DNA of 57,834 nucleotides from VRUE01 sp036271315 (GCA_036271315.1 DATBAV010000028.1:1-57834), one strand, 5' to 3'; shown: positions 34,773 to 43,133, counted from the stretch's first letter. Notes: generated by a model from the sequence alone, not told the origin. Program-made: numbers and translations.

Positions 34773-35552
34773 TTGCAGCTTGAGATCGTGCAAGGAGCAG
34801 CAAAAAACCGTCTCGTCAGGTCCCCTGCCGCGTTCGCGGCCGGTTTTGCCTGCGCGCTGGTCGCCCTCGTTGTCGCTGTCTGGCCGGGGGCTGCCGACTC
34901 GGCGCCGCTGGGAGTGGTCGTGCTGGGCAAGACGACGACGACCCCGCCGCCCTCCTGCCCGGGCAAGGTCGTCAACGGCATGGAGATCGTTCCCTGCCGA
35001 GTCGAGGGGCACGTCAGCGGCTACCAGACCAAAGCCGGCGGGGTCGAAAACCCCTACGAAGTGCCCTTCGACGGCAAGATCGTTGCCTGGTCGATCACCC
35101 TCGCCAAGCCCTCGCGTACCGACACCAAAACGACCACCAACGAGGTCGGCTTCTTCAATGAATTCCTCGGCAACCCCTCCGAGGCGCGGATCGGCGTCCT
35201 GCGCCCGGTCGAAGAATCGAAACCCCCCAAATTCACCCTCGTGCGCCAGAGCCCGCTCGAGGTGCTCAACCCCTACTTCGGCGGCACCCCGATCTTCACC
35301 CTCGAACACCCGCTCTCGGTCCTGCGCGGCCAGATCGTCGCCCTCACCGTCCCCACCTGGGCGCCGATGTTCGCCTTCGACGTCTCCGAAGAAGACACCT
35401 GGCGCGGCAGCCGCCTCGAAGACCACTGCGCCTCCAAGGAAGACATCCAGGGTGGGCACCCGCAGCAGGGTGTGGGCAAGATCAAGACCTACGGCTGCTT
35501 CTACTCCAGCGCGCGGTTGCTCTACACGGCGACGTTGGTCAAGAAACCGTAG
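34773..35552 (+). CDS. secreted protein of unknown function
   Basis: A 259-residue exported protein. It has a basic N region (KNRLVR), a hydrophobic signal segment (AAGFACALVALVVAVWPG), then a beta-rich domain with VPFDGKIVAWSITLAKPS, NEVGFFNEFLGNPSEARIGVL and GQIVALTVPTWAPMFAF. Four Cys in the mature part could form disulphides. TTG 34773 is supported by AAGGGG 6 bp upstream; GTG 34788 is the alternative. I do not recognise the family. Its stop is 16 bp before the first structured element. Confidence 0.72.
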   Translation: MQLEIVQGAAKNRLVRSPAAFAAGFACALVALVVAVWPGAADSAPLGVVVLGKTTTTPPPSCPGKVVNGMEIVPCRVEGHVSGYQTKAGGVENPYEVPFDGKIVAWSITLAKPSRTDTKTTTNEVGFFNEFLGNPSEARIGVLRPVEESKPPKFTLVRQSPLEVLNPYFGGTPIFTLEHPLSVLRGQIVALTVPTWAPMFAFDVSEEDTWRGSRLEDHCASKEDIQGGHPQQGVGKIKTYGCFYSSARLLYTATLVKKP

Positions 35553-35568
35553 ATCCGGGCATCGGGAA

Positions 35569-35688
35569 GGCCCGGAGCGTCGGGTGCCCCCGCTCACTCG
35601 CCTGACTGGCTGATCGCCTGTTGCCGTCCGAGATTGGGGTAGGGCCAGCGGCGCAAAACGTTCGCAGGGGCACCCGACGCTCCGGGCC
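35569..35688 (+). repeat. structured element copy 1 (conserved core in a perfect 22-bp stem)
   Basis: Perfect inverted arms at 35569-35590 and 35667-35688 enclose a 76-nt interior. Within it, the 70-nt core 35594-35663 matches the reverse complement of the core of copy 2 at 58 of 71 aligned columns, ending in GCCAGCGGCGCAAAACGTTC in both. The arms of the two copies are unrelated. It lies just 3' of a plus-strand stop codon. No T-tract follows. Confidence 0.85.
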
Positions 35689-35844
35689 AACCCCATGGCA
35701 CCGATTTATGGAAGCTTCGAGGGACGTCGCCGTGTCGAGAGCTCACGAGCTTCGGATCGCCCCGAATCGCAGAAGCTTCTGCTGGATGGGCGTCAGCTAC
35801 GAACTCATCGTGCGCTTGGGCCTTAAGCCGTTAGCCCCTTGGAA
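35689..35844. other. spacer between the two structured elements
   Basis: 156 bp with no convincing gene. It contains short repeated GAAGCTTC/AGAAGCTTCT stretches (near 35711 and 35771) that could pair. An open frame of 78 codons running across copy 1 (35621-35857) has arginine-rich composition expected of noncoding GC-rich DNA. Confidence 0.5.
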
Positions 35845-35955
35845 CGGGAGTCGGTAGGGCCTCCGAACGTTTTGCGCCGCTGGCCCGGAAAGGGTCTCGG
35901 ACGGCGGCAGGCGATTCAGCCAGGTAGGCGAGTGAGGAGGCCCTACCGACTCCCG
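35845..35955 (-). repeat. structured element copy 2 (same core, different 20-bp stem)
   Basis: Perfect inverted arms at 35845-35864 and 35936-35955 enclose a 71-nt core (35865-35935) that matches copy 1 when read on the minus strand. It ends 10 bp past the stop of the minus-strand zinc-ribbon gene, so each copy lies in the same orientation relative to the gene just upstream of it. The differences cluster in one 8-nt internal segment. Confidence 0.85.
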
Positions 35956-35965
35956 CTGCTACGAG

Positions 35966-36229
35966 CTAAAGAGCTTCTTGCCGAAGCCCGCAGTACTGGC
36001 AGTCGCTGACGTCGAGACCAATTAGTTGATCGCATCGACGGCAAGCCCGCAGGTTCTCGGGAGTGCGCGGAAGGGAGGAGGCGCTGGGGGCCAAGGGGAG
36101 GACCATGGCGACCGGCTCCATCTCCTCGCCGGTCTCGCGGTCGAGGTAGACCTGGCCCGGCTCGGCGTGGGTGAGTGCCTCGCGGCCGGAGGCCGGGGCG
36201 CGCATTCTGTAGAGCTGCTTCGAGTTCAC
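35966..36229 (-). CDS. small zinc-ribbon protein
   Basis: An 87-residue protein. The C-terminal half has CRRCDQLIGLDVSDCQYCG, two CxxC knuckles 13 residues apart, which should bind one zinc. The N-terminal half has GQVYLDRETGEEMEPVAM. The start is a GTG. A -10-like TAGTCT (minus strand, 36243-36238) lies 8 bp upstream, so it is probably leaderless. The divergent glycosyltransferase begins 32 bp away. Function unknown. Confidence 0.7.
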   Translation of the reverse strand: MNSKQLYRMRAPASGREALTHAEPGQVYLDRETGEEMEPVAMVLPLAPSASSLPRTPENLRACRRCDQLIGLDVSDCQYCGLRQEAL

Positions 36230-36261
36230 GGCGGCGAAGACTAATAGCTTCTGCGGAACCG

Positions 36262-37659
36262 ATGCGGATACTCGTCTTCCACGGCTACATGCTGCGCGGC
36301 ACCGGCAGCAACATCTACAACGTCAATCTCGCCCGGGCGCTGGCCAAGCTCGGCCACGAGGTGCACCTGCTCTGCCAGGACCGCGAGACCAAGGTCGAGG
36401 GGGTCGAGATCCACAACCCCGACATCGGTGGCCTGCTGCCCGTCTACGTCAAGGATCCCTATGAGGGCTTCGAGGTCAAGGCCTTCCCGGAGATGACCGA
36501 GGAGGAGCTCGATCGCTACATCGATGCCAACGTGGCGGCTGTCCGTGGCGTGGCCGAGCGCGCCGGGGGCATCGACCTCGCTCTCGCCAACCACTTGGTG
36601 ATGGGGCCGGCGATCCTCGCCCGTGCCGAGGTCGCTCCCTTTGCCGCCAAGATTCACGGCTCGGCGCTCGAGTACACGGTCAAGCCGCATCCGCGGTTCC
36701 TTCCCTATGCGCGGGAAGGCATGGAAGCGGCGCAGGGCGTGCTGGTCGGGTCCCGGCATACCGCCGAGTCGCTCTGGGCGGCGTTGCCCGAGGTCGCTGG
36801 GCTAAAGGAGAAGACGCGGCTTGGGCCGCCGGGCGTTGATACGGAGGCGTTTCGGCCGCGGGAGGCGGGGTCGGGTCCAGCGGGCTCGCGTTCGCGAGGA
36901 GTTCCCGCTGGACCCGACCCCGCCTCCCGTCGGAGGATCGTCTTCGTTGGCAAGTTGATCGTGTCCAAGGGGGTCGATCTGCTCTTGGCGGCATGGCCTC
37001 TGGTCAGGGCGCAGCACCCGGGAGCAGAGTTGGAAGTGGCGGGGTTCGGCGAGTACGAGGCGGGGCTGCGACGCTTGCTGGCGGCGCTGGAGCGTAGGGA
37101 CATCAACGACGCTCGGGAGGTTGCGCTAGCCGGGTGGGGTATCGAGGGCGGCGAGGAGAAGCCGCTACCGATCCTTTCCGCCTTTCTGGCAGACCCACCA
37201 GCCGGCTACCTCCAAGCCGCCGAGGACGCCGCCGGCTCGGTCGAGTTCATCGGCCGGCTCGAGCACGATCAGGTCGCGGAGCTGCTGCCCGGGGCGGAAG
37301 CTCTGGTGATGCCCAGCACCTTCCCGGAGGCGTTCGGGATGGTCGCGGCGGAGGCAGCGGCCTGTGGTGTGCTGCCGGTCTCGGCGGGGCACTCGGGGAT
37401 GCTGGAGGTCTCCCGTCAGTTGATGGATGCGCTACCCGCGGCGGTCGGTCGGCTGACCTCCTTCCCGGTTGAGGCCGGGGCGGTCGAGGCGATTGCCGAG
37501 CGGCTGAACTGTTGGCTTGCGCTCCCCGAGCAAGAGCGGGTTGAGGCGCGCGAGGCTCTGGTCGCGGCGGCGCGGCGGCTTTGGAGCTGGGAGGGCGTGG
37601 CTCGCGGAGTGCTTGCCGCGGCGTCGGGGCAGCTCGACGATCTGTTCTCGCCCGAGTAG
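36262..37659 (+). CDS. GT4-type glycosyltransferase with an in-frame palindrome
   Basis: A 465-residue GT-B enzyme. It begins MRILVFHGYMLRGTGSNIYN with the GT4 N-domain glycine loop, has GVLVGSRHTAESLW and, after the linker, IVFVGKLIVSKGVDLLLAAW. The nucleotide-sugar motif EALVMPSTFPEAFGMVAAEAAACG is complete. Residues about 200-222, in the linker between the two domains, are encoded by a perfect 26-bp inverted repeat and read as Gly/Pro/Arg-rich filler. The reading frame survives it. ATG 36262 is chosen because it starts the fold. Confidence 0.88.
   Translation: MRILVFHGYMLRGTGSNIYNVNLARALAKLGHEVHLLCQDRETKVEGVEIHNPDIGGLLPVYVKDPYEGFEVKAFPEMTEEELDRYIDANVAAVRGVAERAGGIDLALANHLVMGPAILARAEVAPFAAKIHGSALEYTVKPHPRFLPYAREGMEAAQGVLVGSRHTAESLWAALPEVAGLKEKTRLGPPGVDTEAFRPREAGSGPAGSRSRGVPAGPDPASRRRIVFVGKLIVSKGVDLLLAAWPLVRAQHPGAELEVAGFGEYEAGLRRLLAALERRDINDAREVALAGWGIEGGEEKPLPILSAFLADPPAGYLQAAEDAAGSVEFIGRLEHDQVAELLPGAEALVMPSTFPEAFGMVAAEAAACGVLPVSAGHSGMLEVSRQLMDALPAAVGRLTSFPVEAGAVEAIAERLNCWLALPEQERVEAREALVAAARRLWSWEGVARGVLAAASGQLDDLFSPE
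36859..36929. repeat. perfect 26-bp inverted repeat inside the glycosyltransferase gene
   Basis: Arms 36859-36884 and 36904-36929 are fully complementary. The 19-nt loop itself contains CTCGCG-TT-CGCGAG, a nested 6-bp hairpin (36885-36898). The frame is open throughout, adding linker residues rather than disrupting the fold. Confidence 0.92.
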
Positions 37660-37708
37660 CTAGTGCCGAGCGTCACCAGAGCCTGAAAGCTTCCGGCCGT
37701 CGCTTCAA

Positions 37709-37714
37709 TAGAAT
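37709..37714 (+). promoter_or_regulatory. -10-like box of the cox operon
   Basis: TAGAAT ends 12 bp before the coxB ATG, giving a leader of about 5-7 nt. A weak CTGAAA 20 bp upstream is the only -35 candidate. Confidence 0.4.
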
Positions 37715-37726
37715 GCCCGCCGCCTC

Positions 37727-38518
37727 ATGTACGGCCGCCTCCCGATAGCGAAGATGCTCGCTGCCACAGTTGCGATGACCGCGGCAATCTCTGCCGTGAT
37801 GCTGTCGATCAACTGGGACGGCCCGGAGGCCTCGACGGCCGCGCCGAAGATCGACGATCTGCTCAACGTGATGATCGTCCTCTCGTCCTTCGTCTTCTCG
37901 CTGGTGATCGTCGCGCTCTTCTACGCCCTCTGGAAATTCAAAGCCAAGCCGGGCGACGAATCCGACGGCGAGCCGATCCACGGCAACACCAAACTCGAGA
38001 TCGCCTGGACCGTGATCCCGACGATCATCGTGCTCTTCGGCGCCGGCTACAGCTGGTCGGTACTCAACGACATCGAAAAGCTCGACAAGAACCCGCTCAC
38101 GGTCGACGTCTTTTCCCAGCAGTACGCCTGGAGTTTCGGCTACCCGGGCAAAGGCGACGTCTACGTTCAGGGCGAAATGCACGTGCCGGTCAACCGCCAG
38201 ATTCAGTTCAAGATGCACGCCCAGGACGTGATCCACTCCTTCTGGGTGCCCGAGTGGCGGATCAAGAAGGACAACGTGCCGGGTATCACGACGACGGCGA
38301 TCGTCACCCCGGACAAGCTCGGCACCTACCAGCTGATCTGCACCGAGCTCTGCGGCTTCGGCCACGCCTCGATGCGAGCCAAGGTCGTGGTCGAAACGCC
38401 GGCCAGCTTCCAGAAATGGGTCAGCAGCCTGGAAGAAAAAGTTCCGGCACCGCTGGCCGAATCGATAACCCAAGACACCGAGACCAACCCGACGCCGCTC
38501 AACGCCGGAGGGGCATAA
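37727..38518 (+). CDS. coxB: cytochrome c oxidase subunit II (CuA intact)
   Basis: A 263-residue subunit II with two N-terminal membrane helices and a periplasmic cupredoxin domain. All CuA ligands are present: H170, then C205, E207, C209, H213 and M216 in CTELCGFGHASM. The aromatic electron-entry patch (QQYAWSFGYPGKGD) precedes. The C-terminal tail is short and has no fused cytochrome c. It opens the coxB-coxA-usp-coxC-usp operon. Confidence 0.96.
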   Translation: MYGRLPIAKMLAATVAMTAAISAVMLSINWDGPEASTAAPKIDDLLNVMIVLSSFVFSLVIVALFYALWKFKAKPGDESDGEPIHGNTKLEIAWTVIPTIIVLFGAGYSWSVLNDIEKLDKNPLTVDVFSQQYAWSFGYPGKGDVYVQGEMHVPVNRQIQFKMHAQDVIHSFWVPEWRIKKDNVPGITTTAIVTPDKLGTYQLICTELCGFGHASMRAKVVVETPASFQKWVSSLEEKVPAPLAESITQDTETNPTPLNAGGA

Positions 38519-38531
38519 TGGAGGCCTGCTG

Positions 38532-40436
38532 ATGACGGCTGCGATCAAGCACCCGGGCTGGATTAGGGGCGCACTGGGCGCGATCCTCGGCGCCGCCTTT
38601 GGCTTTGCGCTCGTCGTTGCGCTGCGCAAGGCCTCTGGGCTGCCCGCCTACCAGACCGAACAAACCGGTTACCCGCAGGTCGTCGTGCCGCTGATCACCG
38701 GCCCGCTCGGCTTCCTGCTCGGCTTCGGCTGCTTCGACTACTGGCTGCGCTGGGCCGCCGGCATGCCGACGATTCCCGAGGACCACTCCCAGCACGGTGC
38801 CAAGAGCTGGAAGGACTACTTCCGCTTCAACACCGATCACAAGGTGATCGGCATCCAGTACATCTGCACCACCTTCTTCTTCTTCTTCGTCGGCGGCCTG
38901 ATGGCGATGCTGATCCGGGCCGAGCTGGCCCAGCCCGGCACCCAGATCGTCGACGCGGCCACCTACAACAGCCTCTTCTCCACCCACGCGGTGCTGATGA
39001 TCTTCGTCTTCGTGATCCCGGTCTTCGCCGGCATCGCGAACTACGTCCTGCCGCTGATGATCGGCGCTCCGGACATGGCCTTCCCGCGCCTCAATGCGCT
39101 CAGCTTCTGGATGCTGCCGTTGGCCGGGCTGCTCTTCATCGGCAGCTTCCTCGCCCCCGGCGGCGCCTTCGATGCCGGCTGGACCGGCTACGCGCCGCTC
39201 TCGACCGGGGCGCCGCTTGGCCAGTCCTTCTTCAACCTCGGCGTGCAGTTCGCCGGCGCCTCGTCGATCGCGACCGCGCTCAACTTCCTGGTCACGATCA
39301 TCACCATGCGGGCGCCGGGGATGACCTTCTGGCGGATGCCGCTGTTGGTCTGGGCGAACCTCTCGACCTCGCTGCTGGTCGTCGCCGCGACGCCCTTCAT
39401 CGCCGGGGTCCAGTTCATGGTTCTCTTCGACCGGCTCCTGCACACGAACTTCTTCCAGTTCGCTGGCGGAGGTGATGTCGTCAGCTACCAGCACATCTTC
39501 TGGTTCTACTCGCACCCTGCCGTCTACATCATGATGTTGCCCGGCTTCGGGATCATCAGCGAGGTCATATCGACCCATGCCCGCAAGCCGATCTTCGGCT
39601 ACCGGCTGATGGCCCTGGCGCTGATCGGCATCGTCGTGCTCAGCTACTCGGTCTGGGCCCACCACATGTTCGTCGCCGGCATGTTCAGCTGGCTGCGCGT
39701 GCCGATGATGATCACCACGCTGTTGATCGCGGTGCCGACCGGAATCAAGATCTTCTCCTGGATAGGCACGCTCTATTTCGGCAAGATCCATACCTACTCG
39801 ACCTCGATGCTGTTCGCGCTCGCCTTTATCGTCACCTTCACGATCGGTGGGATCAGTGGCGTGATGCTGGGCATGGTGCCGATCGACATCCACGTCTCCG
39901 ACACCTACTTCATCGTCGCCCACATCCACTTCGTGCTCTTCGGCGGCTCCGTCTTCACGATCTTCGCCGGGATCTACCACTGGTTCCCGAAGATCACCGG
40001 GCGCATGTACGACGAGAAACTCGGCCGCGTCCACTTCTGGGGCACGCTCTTCGGCACCTGGGTCACCTTCATCCCGATGCACTGGATCGGGATGGACGGC
40101 ATGCCCCGCCGCGTCGCCGACTACGCGACCAAGTTCGGCGACTGGAACCTGCTGATCAGCTGCGGCGCCTTCATCCTCGGCGCGATCCAGCTGGTCTTCC
40201 TCTACAACATGATCGTCAGCTGGCGCTTCGGTCCCAAGGCCCCGGCCAACCCCTGGCGCGCCAACTCGATCGAGTGGCAGGTCTCCTCGCCGCCGCCGAT
40301 CTACAACTTCCCCGAGATCCCGCGAGTCGTCGGCGGTCCCTACGAGTACGGCGTGCCCGGTGCCCGCCACGCGATCATGCCCGGCGAATCGGTTGAGGTG
40401 CCGACACCGGAGCCGACCGTGGTGGGCTCGGCATGA
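38532..40436 (+). CDS. coxA: cytochrome c oxidase subunit I, A2-type D-channel motif
   Basis: A 634-residue heme-copper oxidase subunit I. All ligands are present: low-spin heme H152 and H466, heme a3 H464, CuB H328, H377 and H378, and cross-link Tyr Y332. The D-channel end motif is FYSHPAVY, i.e. YSHPxV instead of GHPEV, which defines the A2 subfamily. K-channel Lys is in PTGIKIFSW. Two extra N-terminal helices precede the core (about residues 1-75). The stop overlaps the Usp-like gene (ATGA). Confidence 0.97.
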   Translation: MTAAIKHPGWIRGALGAILGAAFGFALVVALRKASGLPAYQTEQTGYPQVVVPLITGPLGFLLGFGCFDYWLRWAAGMPTIPEDHSQHGAKSWKDYFRFNTDHKVIGIQYICTTFFFFFVGGLMAMLIRAELAQPGTQIVDAATYNSLFSTHAVLMIFVFVIPVFAGIANYVLPLMIGAPDMAFPRLNALSFWMLPLAGLLFIGSFLAPGGAFDAGWTGYAPLSTGAPLGQSFFNLGVQFAGASSIATALNFLVTIITMRAPGMTFWRMPLLVWANLSTSLLVVAATPFIAGVQFMVLFDRLLHTNFFQFAGGGDVVSYQHIFWFYSHPAVYIMMLPGFGIISEVISTHARKPIFGYRLMALALIGIVVLSYSVWAHHMFVAGMFSWLRVPMMITTLLIAVPTGIKIFSWIGTLYFGKIHTYSTSMLFALAFIVTFTIGGISGVMLGMVPIDIHVSDTYFIVAHIHFVLFGGSVFTIFAGIYHWFPKITGRMYDEKLGRVHFWGTLFGTWVTFIPMHWIGMDGMPRRVADYATKFGDWNLLISCGAFILGAIQLVFLYNMIVSWRFGPKAPANPWRANSIEWQVSSPPPIYNFPEIPRVVGGPYEYGVPGARHAIMPGESVEVPTPEPTVVGSA

Positions 40437-41308
40437 GCGACGCATCTGGGGCAAAGCCCCTGCTCGTCTTCCTCAACGAGGTTGCCGGTGGGCGCAAGCT
40501 GCTGGCCGCGGTGCAGGAGCGCGCCGACAAGGTTCCCTTCGTCGCCGTCGCGGCGCCGCAGAACCAGCCGGCGGTTGGCCAGCTGATCGACTCCGGCGAG
40601 CTTCGCGACGCGGCGAGGGCGCGGGTCGAGGTGACGATGTCGATCCTCTCCGAGTACGGGATCGAATCGGTCGGCGAGGTGATGGACCCGGAGCCTTCGC
40701 TGGCGCTCGACGATGCCGTGCGCGCCCACGAACCGGGCGAGGTGCTGCTCTCCGCCGCCGCCGGGACCCGCTTTGGCTTCACCCGCAAGGATCTCGTCTC
40801 CTGGGCCGAAGCGCGCTTCGAGCCGGAGGTGCCGGTGACGCACATCCCGGTGCGGATCGCCGACGACTCGATCAGCTGGGAGAAGAGCCACACGCTGGTG
40901 GTGGCGAGCCAGACCGTGGCCGCGCCCGATCTGGTCGGTCGGCTCAAGGAGCGCGCCGCCGGGCACCCGCATCGCTACACGATCATCTGCCCGCGGACAG
41001 AGGACGTGACCGAGCCGGAGATGGTTCGCGACCTGGCCGCCACCCTGGCCCAGCTCTATCGCGCCGATATCGACGCCACCGGCCAGCCGATGAGCCCCGA
41101 TCCCTTTCACGCGGTGCAGAACGCGATCGAGCACTACAGCGTCGACGAGGTGCTGATCTCGACTTTCGCCGGCGAGACCTCGCGCTGGCTCGAGGACGAT
41201 CTGATCGGCCGCGTCCGTGCGATTACTGACAAGCCGGTCGAGCACCTCGAGGTCGGCCGCCCGGCCGCCGTCGTGGCCGCAGCCGTCGCCGAGGGAGGGG
41301 AGGCCTAG
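40433..41308 (+). CDS. tandem universal-stress-protein-like protein in the cox operon
   Basis: 291 residues forming two Usp-like Rossmann halves: LLVFLNEVAGGRKLLAAVQE and HTLVVASQTVAAPDLVGRL, the second ending FHAVQNAIEHYSVDEVLISTF and SRWLEDDLIGRV. The last block is shared with the second Usp-like gene at 42116. Neither has the canonical GxxGxxS ATP motif that I can see. The ATG overlaps coxA by 4 bp, so it is co-expressed with the oxidase. A role in assembly or regulation is a guess. Confidence 0.7.
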   Translation: MSDASGAKPLLVFLNEVAGGRKLLAAVQERADKVPFVAVAAPQNQPAVGQLIDSGELRDAARARVEVTMSILSEYGIESVGEVMDPEPSLALDDAVRAHEPGEVLLSAAAGTRFGFTRKDLVSWAEARFEPEVPVTHIPVRIADDSISWEKSHTLVVASQTVAAPDLVGRLKERAAGHPHRYTIICPRTEDVTEPEMVRDLAATLAQLYRADIDATGQPMSPDPFHAVQNAIEHYSVDEVLISTFAGETSRWLEDDLIGRVRAITDKPVEHLEVGRPAAVVAAAVAEGGEA

Positions 41309-41468
41309 TGCCGACTCACGCGAGTACACCCCGTTCTGGCGGCGTCTGGACGCCCCTCGCTGCGTCCAGCGAACTCGTCGATGCGTTGCATCGCCTTCGT
41401 TCACCAAACTTGCCAGTCACGCCCAGCCACTCGCCAGAGCCGGGCCGTACCCACGGGAGGCGACACTA
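41309..41468 (+). other. 160-bp gap with two short hairpins upstream of coxC
   Basis: No gene seen. CTGGACGC (41346-41353) pairs with GCGTCCAG (41362-41369), and CGATGC (41379-41384) with GCATCG (41388-41393). A GGGAGG ribosome site precedes coxC. The hairpins may separate the usp and coxC parts of the transcript. Confidence 0.4.
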
Positions 41469-42095
41469 ATGGAGAGCGCAACGGTCACGCTGGGGCACGC
41501 CCACGAGGACGAGCACCACGGCCCCCCCGAGGCCAACCAGAGCTCGCGGATCGACCGTCAGACGCTGGGCATCCTGCTCTTCATCGTCTCCGAGGTGATG
41601 CTCTTCGGCGCCTTCTTCGCCTCCTACTTCTTCCTCCGGGTCGTCGTCCACCCCTCGAGTTGGCCGCCGCACCCCTACGAACTCCCGGTCGCGGTGGCGG
41701 GCGTCAACACGGCGATCCTGGTCTCCTCCAGCTTCACGATCCACTACGCGCTGGAGTCGATCCGCCGCGGCAACCGCGCCGGCCTGAAGCTGGGGCTGGT
41801 CCTGACCTGGATGCTCGGCGCGACCTTCCTCTTCATCCAGCTCAACGAGTACGTCCACCTCGGCTTCAGCGCCCGCGATCTCGGCTTCGGCTCGATCTTC
41901 TACAGCCTCACGGGCCTGCACGGTGCCCACGTCTTCGTCGGGCTCTGCCTGCTCACCTTCGCCTCGATCCGCGCCTTCCGCGGCCATTTTGGGACCGAGG
42001 AGAAGGACCACCTTGGTGTCGAGGTGCCGGGTATCTACTGGCACTTCGTCGACATCATGTGGCTCGTCGTCTTCTTTACGGTTTACATCCTCTGA
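41469..42095 (+). CDS. coxC: cytochrome c oxidase subunit III
   Basis: A 208-residue five-helix subunit III: GILLFIVSEVMLFGAFFASYFFLR, LTGLHGAHVFVGLCLL and the C-terminal PGIYWHFVDIMWLVVFFTVYIL with the conserved WHFVD. ATG 41469 follows a GGGAGG site; the frame upstream is shadow. It stabilises subunit I and supports proton uptake. Confidence 0.95.
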   Translation: MESATVTLGHAHEDEHHGPPEANQSSRIDRQTLGILLFIVSEVMLFGAFFASYFFLRVVVHPSSWPPHPYELPVAVAGVNTAILVSSSFTIHYALESIRRGNRAGLKLGLVLTWMLGATFLFIQLNEYVHLGFSARDLGFGSIFYSLTGLHGAHVFVGLCLLTFASIRAFRGHFGTEEKDHLGVEVPGIYWHFVDIMWLVVFFTVYIL

Positions 42096-42115
42096 TCACG
42101 CGGTAAAACAGGGGT

Positions 42116-42766
42116 ATGCACAATCCCCTGAGGTCCGAGCAGGACGCGTTCAGGTGGCTCTTGGTGGTGGGGTCCGCCGTTGTGTCGGCGATCGTCTTGA
42201 CCCTGTTGACTCGGCCGGTAGTGGGCGTCATCTGGACGGCCCTGCTGATTGGTTTCGGCATCGGCTTCGGCTATCGCAGCGCCCGTGGGTCGCTGCCTCG
42301 CAGCGTCGAGGTGACCCAGGGTGGCGACGGCAAGTTCCGCTTGCTCGTGGTCGCCAACGAGACGGTCCAGGGCGAGGCGCTGCTGAAGGAGATCCGCGAT
42401 CGCTGCCGCGACCGTCGCTGCGAGGTGATGGTGGTGACGCCGGCCCTGGCCGCCTCGCGCACCTCGCACTGGACATCGGACATCGACGAGGCGATCGAGC
42501 TCGCCCGCCAGCGCATGGAGCTCTCGCTGATCGAGATCAAGCAGCTCGGCCTCAAGGCCAAAGGCGAGATCGGCGACTCCGATCCCAACGTGGCGATCGA
42601 GGACGCCCTGCGGATCTTCCCCGCCGACGAGATCCTGATCTCGACCCATCCCCCCGATCGCTCGCGCTGGCTAGAGCACGGTGTCGTCGACAAGGCCCGC
42701 GAGCAGATCGACCTGCCGATCGCCCACGTGGTCGTCGACCTCGCCACCGGCCGCGCGATGCTGTGA
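42116..42766 (+). CDS. membrane-anchored Usp-like protein, end of cox operon
   Basis: 216 residues. Two N-terminal membrane helices (WLLVVGSAVVSAIVLTLL; GVIWTALLIGFGIGFGY) are followed by a Usp-like domain (FRLLVVANETVQGEALLKEI; DPNVAIEDALRIFPADEILIST; RSRWLEHGVVDKAREQ). The last motifs are the same as in the tandem Usp protein at 40433. It is 20 bp after coxC. Homologous domains flanking coxC in one operon suggest an oxidase-linked function. Confidence 0.7.
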   Translation: MHNPLRSEQDAFRWLLVVGSAVVSAIVLTLLTRPVVGVIWTALLIGFGIGFGYRSARGSLPRSVEVTQGGDGKFRLLVVANETVQGEALLKEIRDRCRDRRCEVMVVTPALAASRTSHWTSDIDEAIELARQRMELSLIEIKQLGLKAKGEIGDSDPNVAIEDALRIFPADEILISTHPPDRSRWLEHGVVDKAREQIDLPIAHVVVDLATGRAML

Positions 42767-42821
42767 TTGGTTCGTCGCGGTTTCGGCACGCTTAGCACGC
42801 CACGCGAAACGTTTTGTCTCC

Positions 42822-42827
42822 TAGCCT
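42822..42827 (+). promoter_or_regulatory. -10-like box, leaderless start
   Basis: TAGCCT ends 6 bp before the ATG at 42834, so the transcript would start at the ATG. Confidence 0.4.
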
Positions 42828-42833
42828 GTCAAC

Positions 42834-43133
42834 ATGGAGACGATGACCTCGCGCTGGACCGATGACCGGATGGATGACCTCAAGCGTCAGGTCGACGAAT
42901 TCGGTCGTCGCATGGAGGTCGGATTCGCTGAGCAGCGCAACGAAATGAACGCTCGCTTCGATCGTCTGGAAGGGCGCTTTGAGAAGGTGGATGCGAAATT
43001 CGAAGCAGTGAGCGCGCAGATCGCTCGCACGCAGGAGATGGTCATCGGCCTGCACGCGACGCTCACCCGCTTTTCGCTGGGCTTCCTCGGGGCGGCGGTC
43101 GTCGCGGGCATCGCCGCTCTGCTCGCTTCCTGA
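42834..43133 (+). CDS. coiled-coil protein with C-terminal membrane anchor
   Basis: A 99-residue protein. Residues about 10-70 are a heptad-rich coiled coil (MDDLKRQVDEFGRRMEV; ARFDRLEGRFEKVDAKFEAV), and residues 78-99 a hydrophobic tail anchor. Proteins of this shape occur widely as small phage- or membrane-associated trimers; no specific function can be given. It converges on ctaA with a 13-bp gap. Confidence 0.65.
   Translation: METMTSRWTDDRMDDLKRQVDEFGRRMEVGFAEQRNEMNARFDRLEGRFEKVDAKFEAVSAQIARTQEMVIGLHATLTRFSLGFLGAAVVAGIAALLAS

Noticed and set aside
35621..35857. 78-codon open frame across the first structured element
   Set aside because: It runs through the conserved core and inverted arm, has no ribosome site, and has the composition of shadow frames.
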